Origin: Pseudomonas taeanensis MS-3
GTDB taxonomy: Bacteria > Pseudomonadota > Gammaproteobacteria > Pseudomonadales > Pseudomonadaceae
NCBI RefSeq assembly: GCF_000498575.2
Contig: NZ_AWSQ01000006.1
Coordinates: 156,430-220,429 of the forward strand
Reading direction: 5' to 3'
Length of the DNA stretch: 64,000 nt
The notes beneath the pieces were generated by a model, which was not told the origin of the DNA, did no database searches, and worked only from the letters and a program-made list of their open reading frames with translations. Made by a program: the position numbers and the translations under genes. Positions 32,116 to 41,464 of this stretch are shown here, piece after piece (the stretch's first letter is position 1; each line of letters starts with the position of its first letter).

Positions 32116-32973
32116 TCACTGCACGACAGCGGTGTCAGCCGCCGTGGGCGCAACCGGCTCGCGCCACGCCACGGCCAGGCCATTGGCGTAACGCAGATCG
32201 ATCCGCGCGATATTCGTGTTCTGCGCTTTCAGTGCCTTGTCGTAAATGGCGATGAAGCGACGCATTTTTTCCACCAGATGATCGCGCCCCAACAACAGCT
32301 CGATGCCCTGAGCGGTAGAGAGGAACCAGCTCCCCCGCTCGCGCAATTCCAGGCGCGCCACGGAGAACCCCAACGGCCGGAGCATCTGGCTCAGTACCTG
32401 GTATTGCTGCATTACCTGCTGCTGTGCGCGTTTTGGGCCATACAACTGCGGCAGGTGTTCGTAATTAGCCAGCTCTCGCGGCGCGAACGCCTGGCCCTGG
32501 TTATTCAGTAGCGCCTCATCCCCCCAGCGGGCGATCGGCAGCTGCTCCTCCAGATGCACCAGCACCTGATCGGGCCATACCCGACGTACATTGGCCGTGG
32601 CGATCCAGGGCATTTGTTCCAGTTCACTGCGCATGCCTTGCAAATCGACACTGAAAAAGCTCGCCGTAACGAAAGGCGCAATACGCTCTTGTACAGCCTG
32701 CTGGCTGATGTAACTAAGATCGCCTTCGACGCTGATCTTGGCGATTGGCCGGTCGGCGTAAGGCAACAGGCGCTGCGCCAACTCATAAGCACCCATGCCT
32801 AGCACCACCAACAGCACTGGCCAGGTGATGCGCTTTAGCAGGTCGAAACTCGGCCTGGGCAAGCGCACGCCGATCGTCTCCTTGGCCACCATGCGACTGG
32901 CGCCGCGCGGCACAGGCTTGCCGCGCAACGGCGTGCGCGCAGAACCTGGCTGATGACGAAGGATGGCGCCCAT
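32116..32973 (-). CDS. ftsQ: cell division protein FtsQ
   Basis: A 285-residue bitopic protein: basic cytoplasmic tail to about residue 50, one helix at about 51-70 (ITWPVLLVVLGMGAYELA), a POTRA domain beginning IAKISVEGDLSYISQQAVQERI, and a beta domain ending IARIDLRYANGLAVAWRE. FtsQ bridges FtsA/FtsK to FtsB-FtsL in the divisome. Its start is 3 bases after the ddlB stop and its end is 20 bases before the ftsA ATG, within the continuous dcw operon. Confidence 0.95.
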   Translation of the reverse strand: MGAILRHQPGSARTPLRGKPVPRGASRMVAKETIGVRLPRPSFDLLKRITWPVLLVVLGMGAYELAQRLLPYADRPIAKISVEGDLSYISQQAVQERIAPFVTASFFSVDLQGMRSELEQMPWIATANVRRVWPDQVLVHLEEQLPIARWGDEALLNNQGQAFAPRELANYEHLPQLYGPKRAQQQVMQQYQVLSQMLRPLGFSVARLELRERGSWFLSTAQGIELLLGRDHLVEKMRRFIAIYDKALKAQNTNIARIDLRYANGLAVAWREPVAPTAADTAVVQ

Positions 32974-32976
32974 GGC

Positions 32977-33927
32977 TTAACCCCGAGCCTCAAGGCTGTC
33001 GGCGAGGATCGCCAACACCAGCTGTTGAAAGTCCAGACCGGCAGCCGCAGCGGCCATCGGCACCAGACTGTGATCGGTCATACCTGGCACGGTGTTGACC
33101 TCCAGCAACCAGAATTGCCCCTGGTCATCCTGCATTACATCGACGCGCGCCCAACCCTGACTGCCCACGGCCTCACAGGCGCGCGCGGACAGGGTCTTCA
33201 GCTCCTGTTCCTTGGCAGCGTCGAGACCGCACGGAATGCGGTACTGGGTGTCATTGGCCAGGTACTTGGCGTCGTAGTCGTAGAAACTGTGCGGCGTGCC
33301 CAGGGCAATCGGCGGCAGCACCTGGCCACGCAGGGTGGCGATGGTGAACTCGGGACCGTGAATCCATTGTTCGACCAACACCTGCGCGTCGTACTGACTG
33401 GCGTCTTGCCAGGCGGCGATCAACGCCTCGACATCGGCCACCTTGGCCATGCCGATGCTCGAACCTTCATGCGCGGGTTTGACGATCAACGGGAAACCCA
33501 GCTCAGTCGCAGCGGCACGACAATCCTCGGCACTGGCCAATACCGCATGACGCGGTGTCGGCAGCCCCAGACTTTGCCAGACCTGCTTGGTGCGCAATTT
33601 GTCCATGGCCAGGGCAGACGCCAGAATGCCGCTGCCGGTATAGGGAATACCGGCGCACTCGAGCAGCCCTTGCATACTGCCATCTTCACCGCCGCGACCA
33701 TGCAGGACGATAAAGGCACGGTCGATCTTCTCGTTGAGCAGGCGCTGCAGGAAGTCATTGCCGACATCGATACCGAAGGCATCCACGCCTGCGCCTTGCA
33801 GGGCTTTGAGCACGGCATTGCCGGACTTCAGCGAGACCTCGCGCTCGGCGCTCTTGCCGCCGAACAGCACCGCCACGCGTCCGAAGGCCGTGACCGGAAA
33901 CTGGGATTGCAAACTATCGGCACTCAT
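32977..33927 (-). CDS. ddlB: D-alanine--D-alanine ligase
   Basis: A 316-residue ATP-grasp ligase. VAVLFGGKSAEREVSLKSG binds the first D-Ala; LIVKPAHEGSSIGMAKV and LEVNTVPGMTDHSLVPMAA are the ATP-grasp and Mg sites. It joins two D-alanines for the UDP-MurNAc-pentapeptide. The ATG overlaps the murC stop (ATGA). The position in dcw corresponds to the ddlB isoform of P. aeruginosa. Confidence 0.97.
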   Translation of the reverse strand: MSADSLQSQFPVTAFGRVAVLFGGKSAEREVSLKSGNAVLKALQGAGVDAFGIDVGNDFLQRLLNEKIDRAFIVLHGRGGEDGSMQGLLECAGIPYTGSGILASALAMDKLRTKQVWQSLGLPTPRHAVLASAEDCRAAATELGFPLIVKPAHEGSSIGMAKVADVEALIAAWQDASQYDAQVLVEQWIHGPEFTIATLRGQVLPPIALGTPHSFYDYDAKYLANDTQYRIPCGLDAAKEQELKTLSARACEAVGSQGWARVDVMQDDQGQFWLLEVNTVPGMTDHSLVPMAAAAAGLDFQQLVLAILADSLEARG

Positions 33928-35369
33928 TTCGACTCACCTTTGCCCGCGGCGAATAAAGGGCTCTGCAACAACTGCGGCGCAAGGCCACCAATATCTCCGG
34001 CGCCCTGGCAGAGCAGGATGTCGCCGGCACGCAGCAGCGGCTTGATCAGCGGTGCCAGTTCGACACCACGCTCGATGTAAATCGGGTCGAGCTGACCACG
34101 CTGACGAATGCTGTGGCACAGCTGTCGGCTGTCCGCCCCGGGAATCGGCTCTTCGCCGGCCGGATAGACTTCCATCAACAGCAGCACATTGGTTTCACCC
34201 AGCACCTGGACGAAGTCGTCGTACAGGTCGCGAGTACGACTGAAACGATGTGGCTGGTACACCATCACCAGGCGCCGCTCCGGCCAACCGCCACGCACGG
34301 CCTTGATCACCGCGGCTACTTCACGCGGGTGATGACCGTAGTCGTCGACCAGCATCACGCTGCCGCCGTCCACCGGCAGCTCGCCGTACACCTGAAAGCG
34401 CCGACCGACGCCCTGGAAGCCCGAGAGCCCCTGAACAATGGCTTCATCGCTGATGCCTTCGTCGGTGGCGATGGCGATGGTCGCCAGGGCGTTCAGCACG
34501 TTGTGGTTGCCCGGCATATTGACCGACACATCGAGCGGCTCGCGGTCGCGACGCAACACGGTGAAATGGGTCACCATGCCCTGCTGGCGCACATTGATCG
34601 CCCGCACATCCGCGCCTTCATCAAAACCGTACGTCATGATCGGGCGCGCTACCTGCGGCAGAATCTCGCGCACCACCGGATCGTCCACGCAGACCACGGC
34701 CAGGCCGTAAAACGGCAGGTTATGCAGGAACTCGACGAAGGTTTTCTTCAACCGGTTGAAGTCCCCCTCGTAGGTGCTCATGTGGTCCATGTCGATATTG
34801 GTGACGACCGCGACCATGGGCTGCAGGTGCAGGAAACTGGCGTCGCTCTCGTCGGCCTCGGCAATCAGATAGCGGCTGGTGCCGAGCTGTGCGTTGGTGC
34901 CGGCAGCATTCAGACGACCGCCAATCACGAAGGTCGGGTCCAGGCCACCAGCGGCGAAAACCGAGGCCAGCAGACTGGTGGTGGTGGTCTTGCCGTGAGT
35001 ACCGGCGACCGCGACGCCGTGGCGGTAACGCATCAGCTCGGCGAGCATCTCGGCCCGCGGCACTACGGGCACGCGCCGTTCAAGGGCGCTCGCCACTTCA
35101 GGATTGGAGGTGTTGACCGCACTGGAAACCACCAATACGTCGGCATTTTCCGCGTTCTCGGCACGGTGACCGATAAAAATCTCTGCACCGAACTTCTGCA
35201 AGCGCTCGGTCACCGCCGAGCCCTTGAGGTCGGAGCCGGACACCTGGTAGCCGAGATTCAGCAGCACCTCGGCGATACCGCACATACCGGCGCCGCCGAT
35301 ACCGACGAAGTGGATGCGACGAATCCGGCGCATTTCCGGCTGCGGGAATGCTTTCTGGTTCTCAACCAC
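33924..35369 (-). CDS. murC: UDP-N-acetylmuramate--L-alanine ligase MurC
   Basis: A 481-residue Mur ligase. The N-terminal UDP-binding motif is HFVGIGGAGMCGIAEVL, the ATP P-loop is GTHGKTTTTSLL, and the C-terminal domain has YGHHPREVAA. It adds L-Ala to UDP-MurNAc in the cytosol. The start is a GTG at 35369 that overlaps the end of murG by 8 bases and has GGAGGTGG just upstream; an ATG at 35333 (MRRIRRIHFVG) is the alternative. An in-frame upstream ATG at 35411 lies well inside murG and is unlikely. Confidence 0.95.
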   Translation of the reverse strand: MVENQKAFPQPEMRRIRRIHFVGIGGAGMCGIAEVLLNLGYQVSGSDLKGSAVTERLQKFGAEIFIGHRAENAENADVLVVSSAVNTSNPEVASALERRVPVVPRAEMLAELMRYRHGVAVAGTHGKTTTTSLLASVFAAGGLDPTFVIGGRLNAAGTNAQLGTSRYLIAEADESDASFLHLQPMVAVVTNIDMDHMSTYEGDFNRLKKTFVEFLHNLPFYGLAVVCVDDPVVREILPQVARPIMTYGFDEGADVRAINVRQQGMVTHFTVLRRDREPLDVSVNMPGNHNVLNALATIAIATDEGISDEAIVQGLSGFQGVGRRFQVYGELPVDGGSVMLVDDYGHHPREVAAVIKAVRGGWPERRLVMVYQPHRFSRTRDLYDDFVQVLGETNVLLLMEVYPAGEEPIPGADSRQLCHSIRQRGQLDPIYIERGVELAPLIKPLLRAGDILLCQGAGDIGGLAPQLLQSPLFAAGKGESK

Positions 35370-36432
35370 GGGCCACCTCCAGGCAAATCTCGACCACATT
35401 GCGGGTGGCATCGGGCCTGGCCAGACGTCGCGCTGTGCTAGCCATTTGGTTCAATCGTTCGGAGTGCATCAAAACCTCGGTCAACTGTGTGGCCAGCGTG
35501 GCGGCGTCAGTGGTGCCTTGCGGCAGAAGGACAGCGGCGCCCTCTCTGGCGAGATAGCCGGCGTTTTGCGTCTGGTGATCGTCGATCGCGTGGGGCAGCG
35601 GCACCAGGAAGGATGGCAGCCCGGCGGCGGCCAGTTCGCTGACGGTCAAGGCGCCGGCGCGGCACACCACCAGATCGGCCCAGGCATAGGCGCGCGCCAT
35701 ATCCTTGATAAAAGGCGCGACCTGCGCTTCGACGCCCGCCGCGCGATAACGTTCGCCAGTAATTGCGTCGTGCTGCTTGCCCGCCTGATGGAACACCTCG
35801 GGGCGCAATTCGGCCGCCACTCCAGCCAAGGCTTCTGGCAGCAATTTATTCAGCGGTTCGGCCCCCAGGCTACCGCCCAGCACCAACAGCCGCGGGCGGC
35901 GATTGAGCAACGATTCACGCGGGGTTTCCAGAAACAGCTCCTCGCGTACCGGGTTACCGGTAGTACGGCGTTTAGCCGAAGCGCGGAAGGTATTCGGGAA
36001 GGCCTCGCAGACGCGACTGGCAAACGGCACCAGGCTGCGATTGGCGGTACCGGCCACGGCGTTCTGCTCGTGGATGATCAACGGCGCGCCGGACAGTTTG
36101 GCGGCCAAGCCGCCGGGACCGGTGACATACCCGCCCATGCCGAGCACGCAGACTGGCTGCAGCTCACGCACGACTTTGCGTGCCTGGAACAGCGCCTTGA
36201 GCAGCTGGAAAGGCGCTTTGAGCAAAGACAACTTACCCTTACCGCGCAGCCCGCTGACGTTGATCAGGTGCAGCGGCAGACCGGCGGCCGGCACCAGTTC
36301 GTTTTCGATGCCCCGCGGCGTCCCCAGCCAATGTACACGGTAGCCGCGCGCCTGGAACTCGCGAGCACAGGCCAGCGCCGGGAACACGTGGCCACCGGTG
36401 CCGCCGGCCATGATCAGCACATTACCGGGCAT
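35362..36432 (-). CDS. murG: MurG undecaprenyl-PP-MurNAc-pentapeptide GlcNAc transferase
   Basis: A 356-residue GT-B glycosyltransferase. The N-terminal loop is IMAGGTGGHVFPALA, with MGGYVTGPGGLAAKLSGAPLIIHEQNAVAGTANR, and the C-terminal donor site is LVVCRAGALTVSELAAAGLPSFLVPLPHAIDDHQTQNA. It converts lipid I to lipid II on the inner face of the membrane. Its start overlaps the ftsW end by 11 bases and its end overlaps the murC start, so all three are translationally linked. Confidence 0.97.
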   Translation of the reverse strand: MPGNVLIMAGGTGGHVFPALACAREFQARGYRVHWLGTPRGIENELVPAAGLPLHLINVSGLRGKGKLSLLKAPFQLLKALFQARKVVRELQPVCVLGMGGYVTGPGGLAAKLSGAPLIIHEQNAVAGTANRSLVPFASRVCEAFPNTFRASAKRRTTGNPVREELFLETPRESLLNRRPRLLVLGGSLGAEPLNKLLPEALAGVAAELRPEVFHQAGKQHDAITGERYRAAGVEAQVAPFIKDMARAYAWADLVVCRAGALTVSELAAAGLPSFLVPLPHAIDDHQTQNAGYLAREGAAVLLPQGTTDAATLATQLTEVLMHSERLNQMASTARRLARPDATRNVVEICLEVARG

Positions 36433-37648
36433 GCTTCACCTCCACGGCATCATGCCCCTCAAGGAAATCCGACTCTTTGAAGTCTGCTTCCTCGCTGCCC
36501 AGCTCGGTGCGTCGCTCCCACTCGATACGCAGCAGCAGCGCCAGGCTGACGCAGCAGATCACCAGGGAACTGCCACCATAGCTGAGGAACGGCAGGGTCA
36601 AGCCCTTGGTCGGCAGCAGGCCGACGTTTACCCCAATATTGATCAGCACCTGGCCAATCCACAGAAAAGCCAAGCCGTAGGCGACATAAGCGGAGAACAA
36701 CTGTTTGGCCTTCTCCGCCCATAGGCCGATGTACAGGGCGCGCACGCTGACGAAGACGAACAGAGCGACGGTGGCTAGTGCCCCGACCATGCCCAGTTCT
36801 TCGGCGAGCACGGCGAAGACGAAGTCGGTATGCGCTTCCGGTAGATAGAACTGCTTCTGCACGCTGTTACCCAGACCTACCCCGAACCATTCGCCGCGAC
36901 CGAAGGCGATCAACGCCTGACTCAGCTGATAGCCGGCGCCGAACTGGTCAGCCCAGGGGTCGACGAAATTGGTCAGGCGTTGCATGCGGTAGGACTGCCC
37001 CGTCATCACCAGGGCACCGGCGGCCAATACGCCGGCGGCCAGCGGGATGAAGCGCCACAGGTTGACCCCGCCGAGGAACAGCATGGCGATCGAAGCGCCA
37101 ACCAGCACCACGGTCGCGCCGAAGTCCGGCTCGGCCAACAGCAGGCCGGCAATGGGCGCGAGCACCGCCAGAGGCTTGAGAAAGCCGATCAGTCTCTCGC
37201 GCACCTCGGTTTGCCGGCGCACCAGGTAGCCCGCCAAGAACAACACGGTGAACAGCTTGGCCAGTTCGGAAGGCTGCACGTTGAACATGCCGAAGCCGAT
37301 CCAGCGATTCGCACCATTGACCTCACGACCGATCCCCGGCAGCAGCACCATGATCAGCAGAGCTACGGCCATGAGCAGCAGGGTTCCACCGAAACGCTGC
37401 CAGAACGCCATCGGCACCAGCAGGGTCACCACGCCGGCAGACAGCCCCAGCACCAGGTAAATAAGATGACGGAGCATGTGGTAGAGCGGATTGCCAGTCA
37501 GTGCCGCGGCGACTTCCGTCGATGCCGAGGTGATCATCACCAGCCCAAGCCCCAGCAGAGCCAGGCAGCCAGCCAGCAACGGGAAGTCGAGATCGATACC
37601 GCGACGGGTATGCAGGGGTGACGGGGCGGCGAGCAGGCGGGCAAGCAT
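36422..37648 (-). CDS. ftsW: FtsW septal peptidoglycan glycosyltransferase (SEDS)
   Basis: A 408-residue polytopic protein with about ten membrane helices. SEDS signatures include GIGREVNGANRWIGFGMFNVQPSELAKL, where the Asp/Glu loop follows, and GLLPTKGLTLPFLSYGGSS near the end. FtsW polymerises lipid II at the septum together with FtsI (PBP3). Its ATG shares one base with the murD stop (TGATG). The C-terminal cytoplasmic tail is acidic. Confidence 0.97.
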   Translation of the reverse strand: MLARLLAAPSPLHTRRGIDLDFPLLAGCLALLGLGLVMITSASTEVAAALTGNPLYHMLRHLIYLVLGLSAGVVTLLVPMAFWQRFGGTLLLMAVALLIMVLLPGIGREVNGANRWIGFGMFNVQPSELAKLFTVLFLAGYLVRRQTEVRERLIGFLKPLAVLAPIAGLLLAEPDFGATVVLVGASIAMLFLGGVNLWRFIPLAAGVLAAGALVMTGQSYRMQRLTNFVDPWADQFGAGYQLSQALIAFGRGEWFGVGLGNSVQKQFYLPEAHTDFVFAVLAEELGMVGALATVALFVFVSVRALYIGLWAEKAKQLFSAYVAYGLAFLWIGQVLINIGVNVGLLPTKGLTLPFLSYGGSSLVICCVSLALLLRIEWERRTELGSEEADFKESDFLEGHDAVEVKHAR

Positions 37649-38994
37649 CAGTTCAGACCCTCCACGGCAAGGGCGAACAGGCGACCACGCTCTTCAAAAT
37701 TCTTGAACATGTCGAGGCTGGCGCAAGCCGGCGACAGCAGCACGGCATCGCCCGTCTGCGCCAGTTCAGCACAACGCTGCACGGCCTCCTGCAGACTGCT
37801 CACCCGGACTATTGGCGCGGCACCATCAAGCACCGCCGCCAAACGCTCGGCATCACGGCCCAGCAACACCACGGCGCGGCAAAATTTGCCCACCGGCCCG
37901 CGCAGTGCCGAGAAATCCGCGCCCTTGCCATCACCACCGGCAATCAGCACCAGCTTGCCGGCGATATCCGCCCCAAGCCCGTCGATGGCGGCCAGAGCGG
38001 CGCCGACATTGGTCGCCTTGGAGTCGTCGTAGTAGCTCACGCCATGACGCTCGCCGACCCATTGGCAGCGGTGCGGCAGGCCGGCGAATGTTTTCAGGGT
38101 CGCCAGCATCGGCGCGAACGGCAGGCCTGCCGCATGCCCCAGCGCCAGGGCCGCGAGGGCGTTGGACTGGTTATGGGCGCCGCGAATTTTCAGCTCGCGC
38201 ACCGGCAACAGCGCATCGAACTGGAAGGCCAGGCATTTCTCGCCGTGCTCCTCGAGCAGGCCGAAGCGCTTGAAGTCCGGCTTGCCCAGGCCAAAGTTCC
38301 AGCACGGTAGCTGATCGGCAACCAGCGGCCGCGACAAGGCGTCATCGCGGTTCACCACCACTTGCTTGGCGCCACGGAAGATCCGGTGCTTGGCCAGGTG
38401 ATAGGCCGGCAGCCCGCTGTAGCGATCCATGTGGTCTTCGCTGATGTTCAGGCAGGTCGCCACTTCGGCATTCAGCAGATCGGTGGTTTCCAGCTGGAAG
38501 CTGGACAGCTCCAGCACGTACAACTCGACGTCATCGGCTAGCAAGTCGAGTGCCGGCGTACCCAGGTTGCCACCCACGGCGACTTTCTTGCCGGCCGCTG
38601 CAGCCATCTCTCCAACCAGGGTGGTGACCGTACTTTTCGCGTTAGAGCCGGTGATGGCGATGATCGGCGCCTTGGCATAACGGGCGAACAGATCGATATC
38701 GCCCGACAGTTTGACGCCCCGTCTGGCGGCTTCCTGCAGTGCCGGTGTAGCGACCGCCAAACCGGGACTGATCAACAACTCGCTGGCCCGGCAGAGGAAT
38801 TCCACGTCCAGTTCGCCGCAACGCACTTCCACCTGCGGGAACTGTTCGCGCAGGGCGCTCAACTCCGGCGGGTTCGCTCGCGTATCGGCCACGGCAAAGC
38901 GCATACCCTGGCGCGCCAGAAAGCGCACCAGGGACATGCCGCTCTTGCCGAGGCCGACAACGATGCGGAAGTGGTCAGAAGCGATCAGGCTCAT
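37648..38994 (-). CDS. murD: UDP-MurNAc-L-Ala--D-Glu ligase MurD
   Basis: A 448-residue Mur ligase. RIVVGLGKSGMSLVRFLA is the UDP-binding start, IAITGSNAKSTVTTLVGEM the ATP loop (GSNAKST in place of the common GTNGKST), and DDSKATNVGAALAAIDGL the conserved C-terminal segment. It adds D-Glu to UDP-MurNAc-L-Ala. It lies 7 bases after the mraY stop. Confidence 0.96.
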   Translation of the reverse strand: MSLIASDHFRIVVGLGKSGMSLVRFLARQGMRFAVADTRANPPELSALREQFPQVEVRCGELDVEFLCRASELLISPGLAVATPALQEAARRGVKLSGDIDLFARYAKAPIIAITGSNAKSTVTTLVGEMAAAAGKKVAVGGNLGTPALDLLADDVELYVLELSSFQLETTDLLNAEVATCLNISEDHMDRYSGLPAYHLAKHRIFRGAKQVVVNRDDALSRPLVADQLPCWNFGLGKPDFKRFGLLEEHGEKCLAFQFDALLPVRELKIRGAHNQSNALAALALGHAAGLPFAPMLATLKTFAGLPHRCQWVGERHGVSYYDDSKATNVGAALAAIDGLGADIAGKLVLIAGGDGKGADFSALRGPVGKFCRAVVLLGRDAERLAAVLDGAAPIVRVSSLQEAVQRCAELAQTGDAVLLSPACASLDMFKNFEERGRLFALAVEGLN

Positions 38995-39001
38995 ACAGTC
39001 C

Positions 39002-40084
39002 TCAGCGCAGTTTAAGAGTGGCTAAACCGACCAGCACCAGGATCACCGTGATGATCCAGAAGCGCACGATCACCCGCGGCTCCGGCCAGCCTTTAAGCTC
39101 GAAATGGTGATGAATCGGCGCCATGCGGAACACCCGCTTGCCGGTCAACTTGAAGGATGCGACCTGGATGATCACCGACAGGGTTTCCATCACGAACACC
39201 CCGCCCATGATGAACAGCACCACTTCCTGACGGACGATCACCGCGATGGTGCCCAGTGCCGCGCCCAGCGCCAGCGCTCCGACGTCGCCCATGAAGACTT
39301 GCGCCGGGTAGGTGTTGAACCAGAGAAAACCGAGACCGGCCCCCACCAGCGCGGCGCAGAACACGATCAGCTCACCGGCGCCCGGCAAATAGGGGATCAG
39401 CAGGTAATCGGCGAAATTCACGTTACCCGACAGGTAGCAGAAGATCCCCAGCGCGCCGCCGACCATCACGGTCGGCAGGATGGCCAGACCATCCAGACCA
39501 TCGGTCAGGTTCACCGCATTGCTCGAGCCGACGATGACGAAGTAGGTCAGCACCACGAATCCCGCGCCCAGTGGAATACTCACGTCCTTGAGCAGCGGCA
39601 GGATCAGGGTGGTCTCCAGCGGGCTCTGTGCGGTCATATAAAGGAAGAGCGCCGCTCCCAGGCCGAACACCGACTGCCAAAAATACTTCCAGCGGCTTGG
39701 CAGGCCGCGTGAATCCTTCTCGATCACTTTGCGGTAGTCATCGACCCAGCCAATGGCACCGAACAACAGGGTGACGGCCAGCACCACCCATACATAGCGG
39801 TTGCTCAAGTCGGCCCAGAGCAGCGTGCTGATGGCGATGGCCGATAGAATCAGTGCACCGCCCATGGTCGGCGTGCCCTTCTTCGACAGGTGCGACTGCG
39901 GGCCGTCGTTGCGCACCGACTGGCCAATCTGGCGGACTTGCAAGGTACGGATCATCCACGGCCCCAGCCACAGCGATAACGCCAGCGCCGTCAATACGCC
40001 GAGGATGCCGCGCAGTGTCAGGTACTGGAACACGGCGAAACCCTTGTGGAACTGTTGCAGGTACTCCGCCAGCAGCAGCAGCAT
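39002..40084 (-). CDS. mraY: phospho-MurNAc-pentapeptide transferase MraY
   Basis: A 360-residue protein with ten membrane helices. Catalytic loops are GWVDDYRKV (the Asp pair), NAVNLTDGLDGLAI and GDVGALALG, and MAPIHHHFELKGWPEPRVIVRFWI contains the HHH motif. It transfers phospho-MurNAc-pentapeptide to undecaprenyl phosphate to form lipid I. Its ATG follows the murF stop codon directly with no gap. Confidence 0.98.
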   Translation of the reverse strand: MLLLLAEYLQQFHKGFAVFQYLTLRGILGVLTALALSLWLGPWMIRTLQVRQIGQSVRNDGPQSHLSKKGTPTMGGALILSAIAISTLLWADLSNRYVWVVLAVTLLFGAIGWVDDYRKVIEKDSRGLPSRWKYFWQSVFGLGAALFLYMTAQSPLETTLILPLLKDVSIPLGAGFVVLTYFVIVGSSNAVNLTDGLDGLAILPTVMVGGALGIFCYLSGNVNFADYLLIPYLPGAGELIVFCAALVGAGLGFLWFNTYPAQVFMGDVGALALGAALGTIAVIVRQEVVLFIMGGVFVMETLSVIIQVASFKLTGKRVFRMAPIHHHFELKGWPEPRVIVRFWIITVILVLVGLATLKLR

Positions 40085-41464
40085 TTAGTGACTCTCCCCG
40101 GATATGCCACACAGCGCCGCGACGACTTTTTCCATCGCTGCGCTGCGTGAACCTTTAATTAGAATGGTGGTATCGCCCTGCTCAGCGCGAAGCGCTTCGA
40201 TCAGGCTGGCTTGTTCGGCGAAGTGCCGGCCATTTACTGCAAATTCTTCGACCGCATAAGTCATCAACGGACCAACCGCGTAAAGCGCATCGACTTTACC
40301 CTGCGCATAACGCCCAACATCACGATGGCCTTGCTCGGCCCACGCCCCCAACTCGCCCATATCGCCGAGCACCAGAACGGTGCGACCGGAAAAGCCGGCG
40401 AGTATATCAATGGCCGCGCAAATCGAGGCGGGGTTGGCGTTGTAGCTGTCATCGATGACTCGCACGCCATTCGTCGCCAGCTGCGCTACACCGCGACCTT
40501 TGACTGGTTGCAGGTTTTCCAGCCCGGTCTTGATATCGACCAACGGCACTGCCAGGGCATGTGCTGCGGCGGCTGCCGCCACGGCATTGGCGACGTTGTG
40601 CTGGCCCAGAAGGTTGAGCTGAATACGCGCCTGACCTTCGGCGCAATGCAGGCTGAAGGCCAAACAACCGCGTGCATCGCACGCTAGATCGAGGGCATGG
40701 AAATCTGCGTCGGGATTGCTCAGGGCAAAGCTCAACACTTGCCGCCCCTTGGCGCGCAGCTTCCAGGTGAGGAACGCCGGGTCATCCAGGTTCAGCACTG
40801 CGACACCGTCGGCTGTCAGGCCTTCGAGAATCTCACCTTTGGCCTCGACGATTTTTTCCGGGCCGCCAAACTCGCCAACGTGCGCCGTGCCGGCATTGGT
40901 AATGATTGCCACATCGGGCCGAGTCAGCCCTACTGTGTAACGGATTTCACCAACTCGCGAGGCGCCCAGTTCGATCACCGCAGCGCGGTGCGCAGGCGCC
41001 AGCTCCAGCAGCGTCAGGGGTGCGCCAAGGTCATTATTCAAATTGCCACGGGTCGCCAATACCTCGCCGCCCTGCCCGACGCATGCCGCACGCAGAATAC
41101 TGGCGAGCATTTCCTTGACCGTCGTCTTGCCGCTGGAGCCGGTAACTGCCGCCAATGGTCCGCCATAGGCCTGACGATTCAGCGCCGCCAGCTGACCGAG
41201 CGCCCGGCGGGTATCACCGACCAGCAACTGCGGCAGCGGGGCATTCGCCACTTCACGCTCGACCAGGGCGGCCACCGCGCCTTGGGCGGCAACATCGGCC
41301 AGGTAATCGTGACCATCGAAACGCGGGCCGCTCAGGGCGACAAACAACTGTCCCGGTTTAATCGCTCGACTGTCGGTACTGACCGCATCGAAGCTGCAAT
41401 CCTCGCCAAACAGACGGCCATTCAGCGGCAGTGCCACTTCGCTCAAACGCAAGGCCTTAAGCAT
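40085..41464 (-). CDS. murF: MurF D-Ala-D-Ala-adding ligase
   Basis: A 459-residue Mur ligase. AVTGSSGKTTVKEMLASIL is the ATP loop, NLNNDLGAPLTLLEL a family block, and VIDDSYNANPASICAAIDIL the C-terminal motif. It completes the pentapeptide by adding D-Ala-D-Ala to the UDP-MurNAc-tripeptide. The start at 41464 overlaps the murE end by 8 bases. Confidence 0.97.
   Translation of the reverse strand: MLKALRLSEVALPLNGRLFGEDCSFDAVSTDSRAIKPGQLFVALSGPRFDGHDYLADVAAQGAVAALVEREVANAPLPQLLVGDTRRALGQLAALNRQAYGGPLAAVTGSSGKTTVKEMLASILRAACVGQGGEVLATRGNLNNDLGAPLTLLELAPAHRAAVIELGASRVGEIRYTVGLTRPDVAIITNAGTAHVGEFGGPEKIVEAKGEILEGLTADGVAVLNLDDPAFLTWKLRAKGRQVLSFALSNPDADFHALDLACDARGCLAFSLHCAEGQARIQLNLLGQHNVANAVAAAAAAHALAVPLVDIKTGLENLQPVKGRGVAQLATNGVRVIDDSYNANPASICAAIDILAGFSGRTVLVLGDMGELGAWAEQGHRDVGRYAQGKVDALYAVGPLMTYAVEEFAVNGRHFAEQASLIEALRAEQGDTTILIKGSRSAAMEKVVAALCGISGESH

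Noticed and set aside
31031..32191. Long plus-strand frame opposite ftsA
   Set aside because: ftsA on the minus strand is unambiguous; the opposite frame has no start site signal or family resemblance.
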